In this document: positions 1-7,554 of the stretch, piece after piece
How the letters are laid out: every line of letters starts with the position of its first letter
How positions within the stretch are numbered: the stretch's first letter is position 1
DNA from: Ruminococcus sp.
GTDB lineage: Bacteria; Bacillota; Clostridia; Oscillospirales; Ruminococcaceae
Length of the DNA: 17,876 nt
Direction of reading: 5' to 3'
Assembly (NCBI GenBank): GCA_014799675.1
Contig: JAAVHM010000139.1
Span: 1-17,876 of the forward strand
Notes under the pieces: generated by a model
The model's input: the letters and a program-made list of their open reading frames with translations, nothing else
Databases searched by the model: none
Told to the model about the DNA's origin: nothing
Translations under genes and position numbers: made by a program

Positions 1-52
1 CCTATCAAGGGGCGGGTAAAATACGGTTATATTTCACCCGCCCCTTGATAGG
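1..52. repeat. Long near-perfect palindrome at window start
   Basis: Positions 1-23 and 30-52 are inverted copies (CCTATCAAGGGGCGGG near the outer edge) with one mismatch, separated by about six bases. This would form a 23-bp hairpin. It may be a bidirectional terminator of a gene lying left of the window or a palindromic repeat; the region after it is not a clean T-tract. The inner edge on the minus strand reads AAGCCCC..CAAGGGGCGGG, a motif that recurs at 8377-8398. Confidence 0.7.
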
Positions 53-264
53 GGCTTGACAAATTTTATAATTATCGTATCTAACGGTGGGGGTAGAACA
101 GGGGTGCAGGCTCAGCCTGCTAAATTCTGATTTATGTGAGTAATTCAATATCAAAAACAAGCCCGAAAACGGTTTATCCAAACCGCTTTCGGGCTAAAAA
201 CTTCTTTATAAGCGCCGTTCTTGTTCTGTCTCTTTTATTTTTTAAAGATTTGTGCATTTTTTAA
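53..264. other. Non-coding gap before the MATE operon
   Basis: No convincing coding frame is seen. The stretch holds a TTGACA at 56-61 whose partner -10 (around 78-84, TATCTA) is poor, and a small perfect hairpin GCAGGC-TCA-GCCTGC at 106-120. It also contains the larger hairpin at 160-195, listed separately. A short untranslated RNA starting near 90 is possible but only weakly supported. Confidence 0.4.
160..195 (-). terminator. Hairpin terminator, T-tract on minus strand
   Basis: Arms 160-175 and 180-195 (AGCCCGAAAACGGTTT against AAACCGCTTTCGGGCT) pair over 16 bp with one mismatch and a four-base loop. The better T-run follows on the minus strand (TGTTTTTGAT); the plus side is followed by AAAAACTTC. 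The orientation is odd because no minus-strand gene lies just to the right, so it may also end plus-strand transcripts inefficiently. Confidence 0.5.
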
Positions 265-295
265 TTGTAAAAAAGTAACAAAAGCGGTGTATAAT
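265..295 (+). promoter_or_regulatory. Probable sigma-A promoter of the MATE operon
   Basis: A perfect TATAAT lies at 290-295. The best -35 is TTGTAA at 265-270, giving a long 19-base spacer, so the -35 is weak. Transcription would begin near 302, leaving about 24 bases before the ATG at 326. Confidence 0.5.
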
Positions 296-325
296 GTTTG
301 TAGAATATATTGAGAGGACAAGCTT

Positions 326-1702
326 ATGATAACTGATTTGACTAAAGGAAAGCCCTCGTCGCTTTTGTGGCGGTTCACGCTTCCCTTGCTTATAAGCATT
401 ATTTTCCAGCAAATGTACAACATCTGCGACAGCATGATCGCGGGAAATTTCGTCGGCTCTACGCCTTTGGAGGGCGAGCTTGCTCTCGCGGCGGTTGGAG
501 CTTCCTACCCTGTGACAATGCTGTTCATACAGGTCGCAAACGGAATAAACTCGGGCTGCGCGGTTGTAATTTCACAGCTTTTCGGTGCAAAGGAATACGT
601 CCGCATGAAAACGGCGGTCTCCACCTCCATAATCGCAACGCTGACGATCGCGGTATTCCTTACAGCCGCGGGACTTTTCTGCTGCGAGCCGATAATGACC
701 GCGCTGAACACGGACGAAAACATTTTCGGCGACTCGGTGCTTTATCTTCAGATATACATAGGCGGACTTATTTTCCTGTTCCTCTACAACGTCTGCACGG
801 GCATTTTCACGGCTTTGGGGGACTCAAAAACTCCGCTTATTTTCCTGATAGCTTCCTCCGTGGGGAACATAATCCTTGACCTTATTATGGTGATCCCCCT
901 GCAAATGGGAGTTGCGGGCGTTGCGTGGGCGACCTTTATCGCGCAGGGAGCTTCCGCAGTATTGGCGGCGGTAACGCTTTTCTTCCGCCTTAAAAAGATT
1001 ACCACCACACACAGAAGCCCGAAATTTTCTCCCCATATGCTGCGGACTATCAGCAGGATAGCAATTCCCACAATTTGTCAGCAAAGCTTTGTATCGGTGG
1101 GAAACCTGTTTATTCAGGGACTTGTAAACGACATGGGAGCCGCCGTCCTTGCGGGATACTCGGCGGCGATAAAGCTGAACACCTTTGCTGTAAACATCAT
1201 GGCGTGCATTTCAAACGGAATAAGCTCCTTTACCGCGCAAAATATCGGGGCGGGCAAGCACGAGCGCGTCCCCAAGGGCTACAAGGCGGGAATTGTTTTC
1301 ACGGTCATCTGCCTGATACCTTTCCTTGTGTGCTACCTGATATTTGCGGACAACATGATAGGTCTGTTCTCGAAAGAGCCCTCCGCGGAAGCCTTGCGGA
1401 CGGGAGCGTCGTTCCTGCACGCGGCAGCGCCGTTCTATATCGTGCTTGGAATAAAGCTTCTTTCCGACGGCGTGCTGAGGGGCGCGGGAGCAATGAGATC
1501 CTTTATGGCGGCAACGTTCAGCGACCTGCTTCTTCGTGTTATACTTGCGTATATCCTTGTGCCGCACATGGGCTTCGGCGGTTTCCTGTGGGCATGGCCG
1601 ATAGGCTGGGGACTGTCGGCAATGATGTCATTCTGGTTCTATTTCAGAGGAAACTGGAAAAATACAGCATTTTCGGATTCCTTGGGCAAAGCAAACAAAT
1701 AA
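326..1702 (+). CDS. MATE family multidrug/cation antiporter
   Basis: A 458-residue polytopic inner-membrane protein, the normal length for MATE transporters, which export drugs or metabolites in exchange for Na+ or H+. The N-terminus (LPLLISIIFQQMYNICDSMI, about residues 19-38) is the typical first MATE helix of the DinF/MepA branch. Some twelve hydrophobic segments follow in two similar halves. The second half opens at about residue 236 with a matching run (IAIPTICQQSFVSVGNLFIQ). The start is supported by GAGAGGA at 312-318, seven bases before ATG. It is the first gene of a three-gene plus-strand operon; the next gene begins 20 bases after its stop. The substrate cannot be read from sequence. 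Confidence in the family is high. Confidence 0.93.
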   Translation: MITDLTKGKPSSLLWRFTLPLLISIIFQQMYNICDSMIAGNFVGSTPLEGELALAAVGASYPVTMLFIQVANGINSGCAVVISQLFGAKEYVRMKTAVSTSIIATLTIAVFLTAAGLFCCEPIMTALNTDENIFGDSVLYLQIYIGGLIFLFLYNVCTGIFTALGDSKTPLIFLIASSVGNIILDLIMVIPLQMGVAGVAWATFIAQGASAVLAAVTLFFRLKKITTTHRSPKFSPHMLRTISRIAIPTICQQSFVSVGNLFIQGLVNDMGAAVLAGYSAAIKLNTFAVNIMACISNGISSFTAQNIGAGKHERVPKGYKAGIVFTVICLIPFLVCYLIFADNMIGLFSKEPSAEALRTGASFLHAAAPFYIVLGIKLLSDGVLRGAGAMRSFMAATFSDLLLRVILAYILVPHMGFGGFLWAWPIGWGLSAMMSFWFYFRGNWKNTAFSDSLGKANK

Positions 1703-1722
1703 AATAAACGGGAGAAACTGTT

Positions 1723-2160
1723 ATGTACTTTGATAAATTCACGCTTAGCGCCGAAAAGCTTTACCCCACGTCGCGGGAGCATATTGACAAGCTTACGGAA
1801 ATATGGGGTACGCTTCCCGAAGCGTATATTGAATTTCTTGAAATAATGGGCGGCTCGGCGCATAAGCTTTTTAAGGGTGAAGATATTGTTACCAACGAGC
1901 TGAAAAGCTTACAGGAAGACGCCATAGAATTGCTTGACGAAAATAATTCCGCCTGCGTACTGCGTGACAGCGATTTTGTTTTTTGGATGTCACAGGGGTG
2001 TATGTTCTGCTTTTTCAATATTTTTGACGGAAGCGACCCTGCGGTTTACCTTTTTACCGAGGGCACGCCCGATAAATTCAAAAAGGTTTCAAATCATTTT
2101 TCCGAGTTTATATGGAATGTACATAAACACCCTCAAAGGGCGTTTAATGAAATAGAATAG
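1723..2160 (+). CDS. SMI1/KNR4 (SUKH) family protein
   Basis: A 145-residue soluble protein. The segment TLPEAYIEFLEIMGG (about residues 30-44) matches the typical SUKH opening (LPxxYxxFLxxxGG). The later aromatic stretch FVFWMSQGCMFCFFNIFDGSDPAVY (interrupted here only for description) and the C-terminal SFxEF-like element SNHFSEFIWNV also fit. SUKH proteins are often immunity proteins against polymorphic toxins, but many are housekeeping or orphan, and no toxin is visible here. The ribosome binding site is GGGAGAAA ending a few bases before ATG 1723. Its stop codon overlaps the ribosome binding site of the next gene, so the two are probably translationally coupled. Function beyond the family is unknown. 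Confidence 0.75.
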   Translation: MYFDKFTLSAEKLYPTSREHIDKLTEIWGTLPEAYIEFLEIMGGSAHKLFKGEDIVTNELKSLQEDAIELLDENNSACVLRDSDFVFWMSQGCMFCFFNIFDGSDPAVYLFTEGTPDKFKKVSNHFSEFIWNVHKHPQRAFNEIE

Positions 2161-2175
2161 GAGGTCAAAATCTTG
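2159..2175 (+). promoter_or_regulatory. Ribosome binding site deciding a TTG start
   Basis: AGGAGGT at 2159-2165 sits seven bases before TTG at 2173 and overlaps the TAG stop of the preceding gene (2158-2160). No in-frame ATG precedes the conserved HAHIFP motif, so TTG is the start. Confidence 0.85.
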
Positions 2176-2988
2176 ACTGATACAACTAAAAATGAGGCTT
2201 CGCTTATCATCGACGCTCACGCCCACATTTTTCCCGACAAGATAGCTCAAAAAGCCGTTGCGGGAATTGGAAACTTTTACAAGGGGCTTGTCATGCACTA
2301 CGACGGTACTGCCGAGACCCTGATAAAATCGGGGGCTGCCGCGGGCATAAAAAAGTTTATCGTACAGTCCGTTGCAACTGTTTCCGCGCAGGTGGAAAGC
2401 ATTAACAATTTTATTGCCGATTCCGTGAAAAAGTTCCCCGAAAATTTTATCGGCTTTGCGGCAATGCACCCCGACTACCCCGACATTGAAAAGGAGATCG
2501 ACCGGGCAGTTTCCCTCGGTCTGAAAGGCGTGAAGATACACCCCGATTTCCAGCAGTTCTGCATTGACGACGAAAGGGCTATGAAAATTTACGAAGTCAT
2601 CGAGGGCAGGCTGCCAATTCTTATCCACACGGGGGACAGCCGCTACCAGTGGTCAAAACCTGCGCGGCTTGTTAAAGTCCTCGAAGCTTTCCCCAAGCTG
2701 GACGTTATCGCCGCCCACTTCGGCGGCTGGTCGGAGTGGGACGACGCCGCCTCCGCATTAGGCGGGAAACGTCTCTGGGTGGACACTTCAAGCTCACTTT
2801 ATGCAATGTCCCCGCAGCGTGCGAGGGAGCTTATTGACACATTCGGCGTGGAAAATGTCCTTTTCGGCACGGATTACCCCATGTGGGAGGCAAAGCCCGA
2901 ACTGGAAATGATAGACAAAATAAACCTTACCCCAAAGGAACGGGAAATGATTTTCCACGAAAATGCGGAAAAATTACTGAACTTATAA
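2173..2988 (+). CDS. Amidohydrolase 2 family metal-dependent hydrolase
   Basis: A 271-residue TIM-barrel hydrolase or decarboxylase of the amidohydrolase-2 type. Visible metal and active-site elements are H16-A-H18 at the end of strand 1, K121-I-H123 (GVKIHPDF), H152 (LIHTGD), H182 (IAAHFGG) and D234 (FGTDYPMW), all in the family order. The family includes decarboxylases, lactonases and amidases acting on small molecules; the exact substrate is not readable. Translation starts at TTG 2173, justified by a strong ribosome binding site. It is the last gene of the MATE-SUKH-amidohydrolase operon, followed nine bases later by a terminator hairpin. Any functional link to the exporter (hydrolysing something that is exported) is only speculation. 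Confidence 0.88.
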   Translation: MTDTTKNEASLIIDAHAHIFPDKIAQKAVAGIGNFYKGLVMHYDGTAETLIKSGAAAGIKKFIVQSVATVSAQVESINNFIADSVKKFPENFIGFAAMHPDYPDIEKEIDRAVSLGLKGVKIHPDFQQFCIDDERAMKIYEVIEGRLPILIHTGDSRYQWSKPARLVKVLEAFPKLDVIAAHFGGWSEWDDAASALGGKRLWVDTSSSLYAMSPQRARELIDTFGVENVLFGTDYPMWEAKPELEMIDKINLTPKEREMIFHENAEKLLNL

Positions 2989-2991
2989 ATG

Positions 2992-3026
2992 CAAAAAGGT
3001 CGTAAAGAACGGTTTCTTTACGACCT
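2992..3026. terminator. Bidirectional terminator between convergent operons
   Basis: Perfect 13-bp stem AGGTCGTAAAGAA / TTCTTTACGACCT (2997-3009 and 3014-3026) with a CGGT loop. On the minus strand it is followed by TTTTTGCATTT, so it ends the dgt-to-Rrf2 operon. It also lies just after the amidohydrolase stop on the plus strand. Confidence 0.85.
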
Positions 3027-3042
3027 ATGTATTTACGTCAAA

Positions 3043-3438
3043 TCATAAAAACCTGTCAAATGTGTAGGACTCCAGCTTTTTGTCAACCTCTGCCGAGATC
3101 TGGTTGAATATGCACTGATATTTGCAGCTTCCCGACATACCGCGGTTGCAGTCGTAATCCTCGGAAAGACAGCGGCTAAGGCGGTATTTTCCCTCAACGG
3201 TCTCGATAACGTCTTTAAGGGAAATTTCCTCGGGCTTTCGGGCAAGCTCATAGCCCCCCTGCGTACCCTTAAAGGATTTTACTATACCGCTTGCAACAAG
3301 CTTCCGCAGGATTTTAAGTGAAAACCGCAGGGTAACGCCCGTCTGCTCCGAAATAGATTTCGCATCAAGACGTCCCCTTGACTGGGCAATGCAGTCAACA
3401 ATGCGGACGGCGTAATCCGCTTCCAAAGTAATAAACAT
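3043..3438 (-). CDS. Rrf2 family transcriptional regulator
   Basis: A 131-residue winged-helix regulator. The N-terminus MFITLEADYAVRIVDCIA is the standard Rrf2 opening. The helix-turn-helix runs about residues 25-50 (AKSISEQTGVTLRFSLKILR) and the wing is GTQGGYELAR (58-67). Four cysteines follow at C90, C97, C105 and C109, in the place where IscR and NsrR bind an Fe-S cluster, although the spacing (6, 7 and 3 residues between) is not identical to IscR. The ribosome binding site AAAGGTGAT precedes the ATG. The gap to rpoD is only 61 bases and lacks a terminator, so the gene is probably read through from rpoD. Regulon unknown; Fe-S or redox sensing is an inference. Confidence 0.88.
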   Translation of the reverse strand: MFITLEADYAVRIVDCIAQSRGRLDAKSISEQTGVTLRFSLKILRKLVASGIVKSFKGTQGGYELARKPEEISLKDVIETVEGKYRLSRCLSEDYDCNRGMSGSCKYQCIFNQISAEVDKKLESYTFDRFL

Positions 3439-3449
3439 AAAATCACCTT

Positions 3450-3484
3450 TTAGAGATTAGAAATTAGAAGTTAGAGGATAGAAA
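3450..3484. repeat. Five-copy heptanucleotide tandem repeat
   Basis: Five consecutive seven-base units read TTAGAGA, TTAGAAA, TTAGAAG, TTAGAGG, ATAGAAA. They fill most of the 61-base gap between the rpoD stop and the Rrf2 gene and run up to its ribosome binding site. Copies differ by one or two bases. Confidence 0.8.
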
Positions 3485-3499
3485 TTTGAACCGTCCCGC

Positions 3500-4579
3500 T
3501 TAGTCCAAAAAGTCCTTGACCTTTTTGCTTCTGCTGGGGTGGCGCAGCTTACGGAGAGCCTTTGCTTCTATCTGCCTGATACGCTCCCGTGTGACGTTGA
3601 ACTCCTTGCCAACCTCTTCCAGAGTTCGGCTTCTGCCGTCCTCCAAGCCGAAGCGCAGTCTGAGGACTTTTTCCTCACGCTCCGTAAGGGTGGAAAGAAC
3701 CTCCCCTATCTGCTCCTTTAAAAGAATGAGGGAAGCAGCCTCCGCAGGGGCGGGAGCGTCGTCGTCGGGGATAAAGTCGCCGAGGTGGCTGTCCTCCTCC
3801 TCGCCGATAGGAGTTTCAAGAGACACAGGGTCTTGTGCAATTCTCATAATCTCACGTACACGCTCTACAGGCATATCGAGATTTTCTGCAATTTCCTCGG
3901 GAGAGGGGTCGTGACCGTTCTGGTGCAGAAGCTGGCTTGAAGCCTTTTTGACCTTGGTAATTGTTTCCACCATATGAACAGGTATACGGATAGTCCTTGC
4001 CTGATCAGCGATAGCCCTTGTGATAGCCTGACGTATCCACCATGTCGCGTATGTGGAGAACTTGAAGCCCTTTGTATGGTCGAACTTTTCAACAGCCTTT
4101 ATCAGACCGAGGTTGCCCTCCTGAATAAGGTCAAGGAACTGCATACCCCTGCCCACATAACGCTTTGCAATGGAAACAACCAGACGGAGGTTCGCCTCGG
4201 AAAGCCGCTTTCTCGCCTTTGGGTCGCCCTGCGCCATACGTTCCGCAAGCTCGATCTCTTCTTCCGCGGTAAGCAGGGGGACGCGTCCGATCTCTTTAAG
4301 GTAAATTTTGACAGGGTCGTCGATCGCAATACCCTCGGTGGAGAGGGACAGCTCCAGGTCGTCAGCGGTAGCGTCCAGCGGTATTGACAGGTCGTCGGCA
4401 ATGCTGAAATCCTCGATTATTTCAATGTTGAGGCTGCTGCAATTGTCGTAAAACGCCTCCATCTGGTCAACGTCGTACTCCAGCTCCTCAAGCACGTCGG
4501 TAATTTCCTTTGTTGAAAGCTTTCCGCTGGCTTTGCCCTGCTCCATAAGGCTTTCTATTGATCTTTTTCCATTTGACAT
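3500..4579 (-). CDS. rpoD: Primary RNA polymerase sigma factor RpoD (SigA)
   Basis: A 359-residue group 1 sigma factor that directs RNA polymerase to housekeeping promoters. Region 1.1 is short (residues 1-60). Region 1.2 begins near DDPVKIYLKEIGRVPLLT (87-104). Regions 2.1-2.4 include RLVVSIAKRYVGRGMQFLDL and the -10-recognition helix TYATWWIRQAITRAIADQ (176-193). Region 4.2 ends in NVTRERIRQIEAKALRKLRH (328-347). Length matches Gram-positive SigA. The start ATG at 4579 has AGGAAGG about 12 bases upstream. It lies 53 bases after dnaG, the classic dnaG-rpoD arrangement without rpsU. A separate promoter was not evident in the gap. Confidence 0.98.
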   Translation of the reverse strand: MSNGKRSIESLMEQGKASGKLSTKEITDVLEELEYDVDQMEAFYDNCSSLNIEIIEDFSIADDLSIPLDATADDLELSLSTEGIAIDDPVKIYLKEIGRVPLLTAEEEIELAERMAQGDPKARKRLSEANLRLVVSIAKRYVGRGMQFLDLIQEGNLGLIKAVEKFDHTKGFKFSTYATWWIRQAITRAIADQARTIRIPVHMVETITKVKKASSQLLHQNGHDPSPEEIAENLDMPVERVREIMRIAQDPVSLETPIGEEEDSHLGDFIPDDDAPAPAEAASLILLKEQIGEVLSTLTEREEKVLRLRFGLEDGRSRTLEEVGKEFNVTRERIRQIEAKALRKLRHPSRSKKVKDFLD

Positions 4580-4632
4580 AAATTGTCAGTCCTTCCTATA
4601 CTCCGAAAACCGATCAAATTCAGTTTTCAGTT

Positions 4633-6378
4633 TTACTTTTTACTTCTTAAATTTTGCGTATATTTCAAAAACTCATCGTCGGAAAATTCTGCTGCGTTTT
4701 TAGAATTATCATCACCCGAAATTAAAATATTAATAAAATCTTCAACGGCAGTTCTATTAATATTTACATCTTTACTATTGACTGCAATTTCGGTTATTTT
4801 GCCCATTTCGTCCGCAGTAAATTCACTTTGCAGCGAAAGAATATCATAAAAACACGAGTTTTTTATCTTTTCGAGCATTTTTTCATATACTTTTTTGTTG
4901 AATTCCGTCGCAAATCGCTCCGAGGGAAGCCGCGCGGCTATTTCCTCCGCCTCCTCGGGATTTTCCGCAAGATACGCGATTATCCCCCTCTCCGCCTTGA
5001 ATTTCTTCGGGTGGCGGTAGGAATCGGGGTTCTCCTTGTAGCGGTTCCGGAACGTCCGTATATCGTTCCATTCCTGCTTTTTGCCTGTGTTTATCCGTCT
5101 TTTTATAACGCCGTTCACCTGCTGCACCAGCATTTCCTTTTGGACCTTGTTCTCGTCCGCAATTTTGCCGATATAGACCTCACGCTCTATCGGCGAACTT
5201 ATATCCGCAAGAACGTTCACGCATTTTTTCAGGTACTCGACTTTCCCTTGGTCGGTGGAAATATCCAGCCCAGCCCTGCACTTGTCAAGCTCAAACTGAA
5301 TCGCTCCCCCCGACTTGTCAAGGAGCTGTTTGAAACGCAATGCTCCGAATTTTTTTATGTATTCGTCCGGGTCTTTTGCCCCTTCCATGCGAATGATCTT
5401 CGTCCTCACGCCAACCTCCGAAAGCAGGTTTATCGCCTTGTGAGTGGCGTTCTGCCCCGCGCCGTCCGAGTCGTAGGCAATAATTATCTCTTCCGCATAC
5501 TGGGACATTAGCCGAGCCTGCTCCTGCGTCAGAGCCGTGCCGAGGGTCGCGACAACGTTCTCAAAGCCCGCCTGATTTACGGCGATAACGTCCATGTAGC
5601 CCTCCGCAAGTATAAGCCGTTTTTCCTCCGATTTTTTGGCAAAATTCATTGAGAAAAGGTTGCGGCTCTTTTTGAAAACGGGGGTGTCGGAGCTGTTCAG
5701 ATATTTTGGACCCTCCCCGTCAATGACCCTGCCGCCGAACGCGATAACGTTGCCCCGCAGGTCGATTATGGGGAACATCACCCTGTCCCTGAACTGGTCG
5801 TAAAGACCGCCGTTCCTTGCCCTGCCGCATAGGTTTGCGGTGACAAGCTCTTCTTCTGAGTAACCCTTTGAACGGAGGAAGCTTTCCAGACCGTGCCAAT
5901 CGTCGGGGGCGTACCCCAAGCCGTATTTTGTAATAGTTGCGGCGGAAAGCTGTCTTTCCGCAAAATACCTCCGCCCCTTTTCTCCTTTCGGGGAACGGGT
6001 CAGGGTGTCGAAAAAATACCTTGCGGCGGTGCGGTTTATTTCCAGAATTCTCGCCTTGATACGGGAGCTTTTGCTGTTCCCCCCGTCGTCGGGCATTGTC
6101 ATTCCAACCCTGTCAGCGAGGAACTTTATCGCCTCAACATAGTCGAGGTTTTCTATCTTCATGATAAAGGTTATAACGTCTCCCCCAGCCCCGCAGCCGA
6201 AGCAGAAAAAGCTGTTCGTATCAAGGTAAACCACGCAGGACGGGGATTTTTCCGAGTGGAACGGACAGAGACAAACGCTGTTCCTGCCCTGTCTTTTCAA
6301 GCCCACATAGCTTGACATAACGCTGTCAATTGGGTTGTTCTGCTTTAACTCCAAAATAAATTGGTCGGGAAATGCCAT
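4633..6378 (-). CDS. dnaG: DNA primase DnaG
   Basis: A 581-residue primase making RNA primers at the replication fork. The CHC2-type zinc finger is visible as C38-x2-H41 and C59-x2-C62. The catalytic core includes RDRVMFPI and GNVIAFGGR (197-217). The TOPRIM acidic motifs are LILAEGYMD (255-263) and AYDSDGAGQ (301-309). The remaining C-terminus (about 430-581) is the less conserved helicase-binding region and is of usual length. The ATG overlaps the stop of dgt by one base (TAATG on the minus strand), so translation is probably coupled. Confidence 0.98.
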   Translation of the reverse strand: MAFPDQFILELKQNNPIDSVMSSYVGLKRQGRNSVCLCPFHSEKSPSCVVYLDTNSFFCFGCGAGGDVITFIMKIENLDYVEAIKFLADRVGMTMPDDGGNSKSSRIKARILEINRTAARYFFDTLTRSPKGEKGRRYFAERQLSAATITKYGLGYAPDDWHGLESFLRSKGYSEEELVTANLCGRARNGGLYDQFRDRVMFPIIDLRGNVIAFGGRVIDGEGPKYLNSSDTPVFKKSRNLFSMNFAKKSEEKRLILAEGYMDVIAVNQAGFENVVATLGTALTQEQARLMSQYAEEIIIAYDSDGAGQNATHKAINLLSEVGVRTKIIRMEGAKDPDEYIKKFGALRFKQLLDKSGGAIQFELDKCRAGLDISTDQGKVEYLKKCVNVLADISSPIEREVYIGKIADENKVQKEMLVQQVNGVIKRRINTGKKQEWNDIRTFRNRYKENPDSYRHPKKFKAERGIIAYLAENPEEAEEIAARLPSERFATEFNKKVYEKMLEKIKNSCFYDILSLQSEFTADEMGKITEIAVNSKDVNINRTAVEDFINILISGDDNSKNAAEFSDDEFLKYTQNLRSKK

Positions 6379-7370
6379 TAGTTTTTCCAGCCTTTCGGGA
6401 TAAACAGTTCGTTGTACATATTCACGGCGTACACGTCTGTCATGCCCGCAACATAGTCGCAGACCGCCCGTTCCTTGTCAAATCTTGCCATGATTTTTTT
6501 GTACTCCTCGGGAAGCTTGTCGGGGTTCTTCAAAAAATGTGTGTAAAGCTTTTCGATAAGAGCCTTTGCCTTGGCTTCCTCGGCTTTTGCAATTGAATTT
6601 CTGTAAACATTGTCGAACATAAACCCCCGCAGCTCATCGTGGGCTTTTTTGACCTCGTCGCTCATGCGAATGTCCTCCACACCGTTATTTACTATAGACG
6701 TGATAAGTGTGGTGATCCTTGCGCTTTTGCTGTGTCCCAGCACGTCCGTCGCCGACTTCGGCAGGTCGGATTCTTTCAGCATACCCGCCCGGACAGCGTC
6801 GTCAATATCGTGGTTGATGTACGCGATTTTATCGGCAAGGCGGACGATATAGCCCTCTTTCGTAACGGCAACCTTGTTTGTGTGGCAGGCAATGCCGTTC
6901 TTGACTTCATATGTAAGGTTCAGACCCTTGCCGTTGTTTTCGATATAATCAACAACTCTCACGCTCTGGAGGTAGTGCTGAAAACCGTAGGGACAAATCT
7001 CGTTGAGGATATTTTCCCCCGAATGACCGAAGGGAGTATGTCCCAGATCGTGTCCCAAAGCAATAGCCTCCGTCAAGTCCTCGTTCAGACGGAAAGCGCG
7101 GGAAATCGTCCTTGCTATCTGTGAGACCTCCAGCGTGTGGGTAAGACGGGTCCTGTAGTGGTCTCCCACGGGAGAAAGGAAAACCTGTGTTTTCTGCTTC
7201 AGCCGCCTGAAAGAATTGCAGTGGAGAATTCTGTCCCTGTCTCTCTGAAACTCCGTCCTAAGGGGACATTTGGACTCTTTTCTCACGCGTCTGCCCGTTC
7301 CCTTTGAAGTGCAGGCGTCCTCGCAAAGCGAGCCAAGCTCCATAATTTCGGTTTGTTCACGAATAGTCAT
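6378..7370 (-). CDS. dgt: dGTP triphosphohydrolase-like HD protein
   Basis: A 330-residue HD-superfamily nucleotide triphosphohydrolase that splits dNTPs (classically dGTP) into deoxynucleoside and triphosphate. Metal ligands are visible as RLTHTLEVSQIAR (H78) and GHDLGHTPFGHSGE (H107, D108), with the later aspartate in LADKIAYINHDIDD. FRRLKQKTQVF near the N-terminus is typical of the family. It is at the short end for Dgt, as in the Clostridia dgt-dnaG-rpoD cluster. The start has GGAGG about seven bases upstream. It heads the operon and sits directly behind a paired palindrome that may be an operator. Confidence 0.93.
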   Translation of the reverse strand: MTIREQTEIMELGSLCEDACTSKGTGRRVRKESKCPLRTEFQRDRDRILHCNSFRRLKQKTQVFLSPVGDHYRTRLTHTLEVSQIARTISRAFRLNEDLTEAIALGHDLGHTPFGHSGENILNEICPYGFQHYLQSVRVVDYIENNGKGLNLTYEVKNGIACHTNKVAVTKEGYIVRLADKIAYINHDIDDAVRAGMLKESDLPKSATDVLGHSKSARITTLITSIVNNGVEDIRMSDEVKKAHDELRGFMFDNVYRNSIAKAEEAKAKALIEKLYTHFLKNPDKLPEEYKKIMARFDKERAVCDYVAGMTDVYAVNMYNELFIPKGWKN

Positions 7371-7397
7371 AGGCGTTCCTCCACTCTTTTTACAGCG

Positions 7398-7431
7398 GTT
7401 GTTTTACAACGGCAAGCAGTTGTTTTACAAC
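7398..7431. promoter_or_regulatory. Paired identical palindromes before dgt (candidate operator)
   Basis: GTTGTTTTACAAC occurs at 7398-7410 and again at 7419-7431. Each copy is itself an inverted repeat (GTTGT-TTT-ACAAC). The copies are 21 bases apart, two helical turns, so a dimeric regulator could bind both on the same face. They lie just downstream of a minus-strand TATAAT (7437-7442), across the expected transcription start of the dgt-dnaG-rpoD operon. Confidence 0.65.
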
Positions 7432-7436
7432 ACTTT

Positions 7437-7442
7437 ATTATA
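7437..7442 (-). promoter_or_regulatory. Candidate -10 of the dgt operon
   Basis: TATAAT on the minus strand at 7437-7442. A recognisable -35 is missing at the right distance (around 7460 the strand is a T-run), so the promoter is weak or needs an activator. Leader length to the dgt ATG would be about 60 bases. Confidence 0.4.
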
Positions 7443-7529
7443 TATACAAATCAAGAGCCAAAAAACCCTTTTTTTCTAAAAAAGTTTGTAGCATTGCACA
7501 ATATTTTTTATATTTTTCAGCAACTTTGA

Positions 7530-7554
7530 CTATGCAAAATATGCTATGCAAAAT
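7530..7554. repeat. 11-base direct repeat across the yigZ stop codon
   Basis: CTATGCAAAAT at 7530-7540 and again at 7544-7554, separated by ATG. The second copy contains the last codons and stop of the YigZ gene. The remaining gap to dgt (7447-7529) is AT-rich with an A6-CCC-T7 run near 7460-7476 and no clear GC-rich terminator. Confidence 0.7.

Noticed and set aside
1723..2160. Toxin-immunity pair involving the SUKH protein
   Set aside because: Neighbours are a transporter and a metabolic hydrolase; no toxin, Rhs or LXG protein is present in the window.
4828..5511. Long open frame of 227 codons on the plus strand opposite dnaG
   Set aside because: It is antisense to a clear DnaG with all motifs intact, has no ribosome binding site and no recognisable domain; it is a shadow of codon bias.
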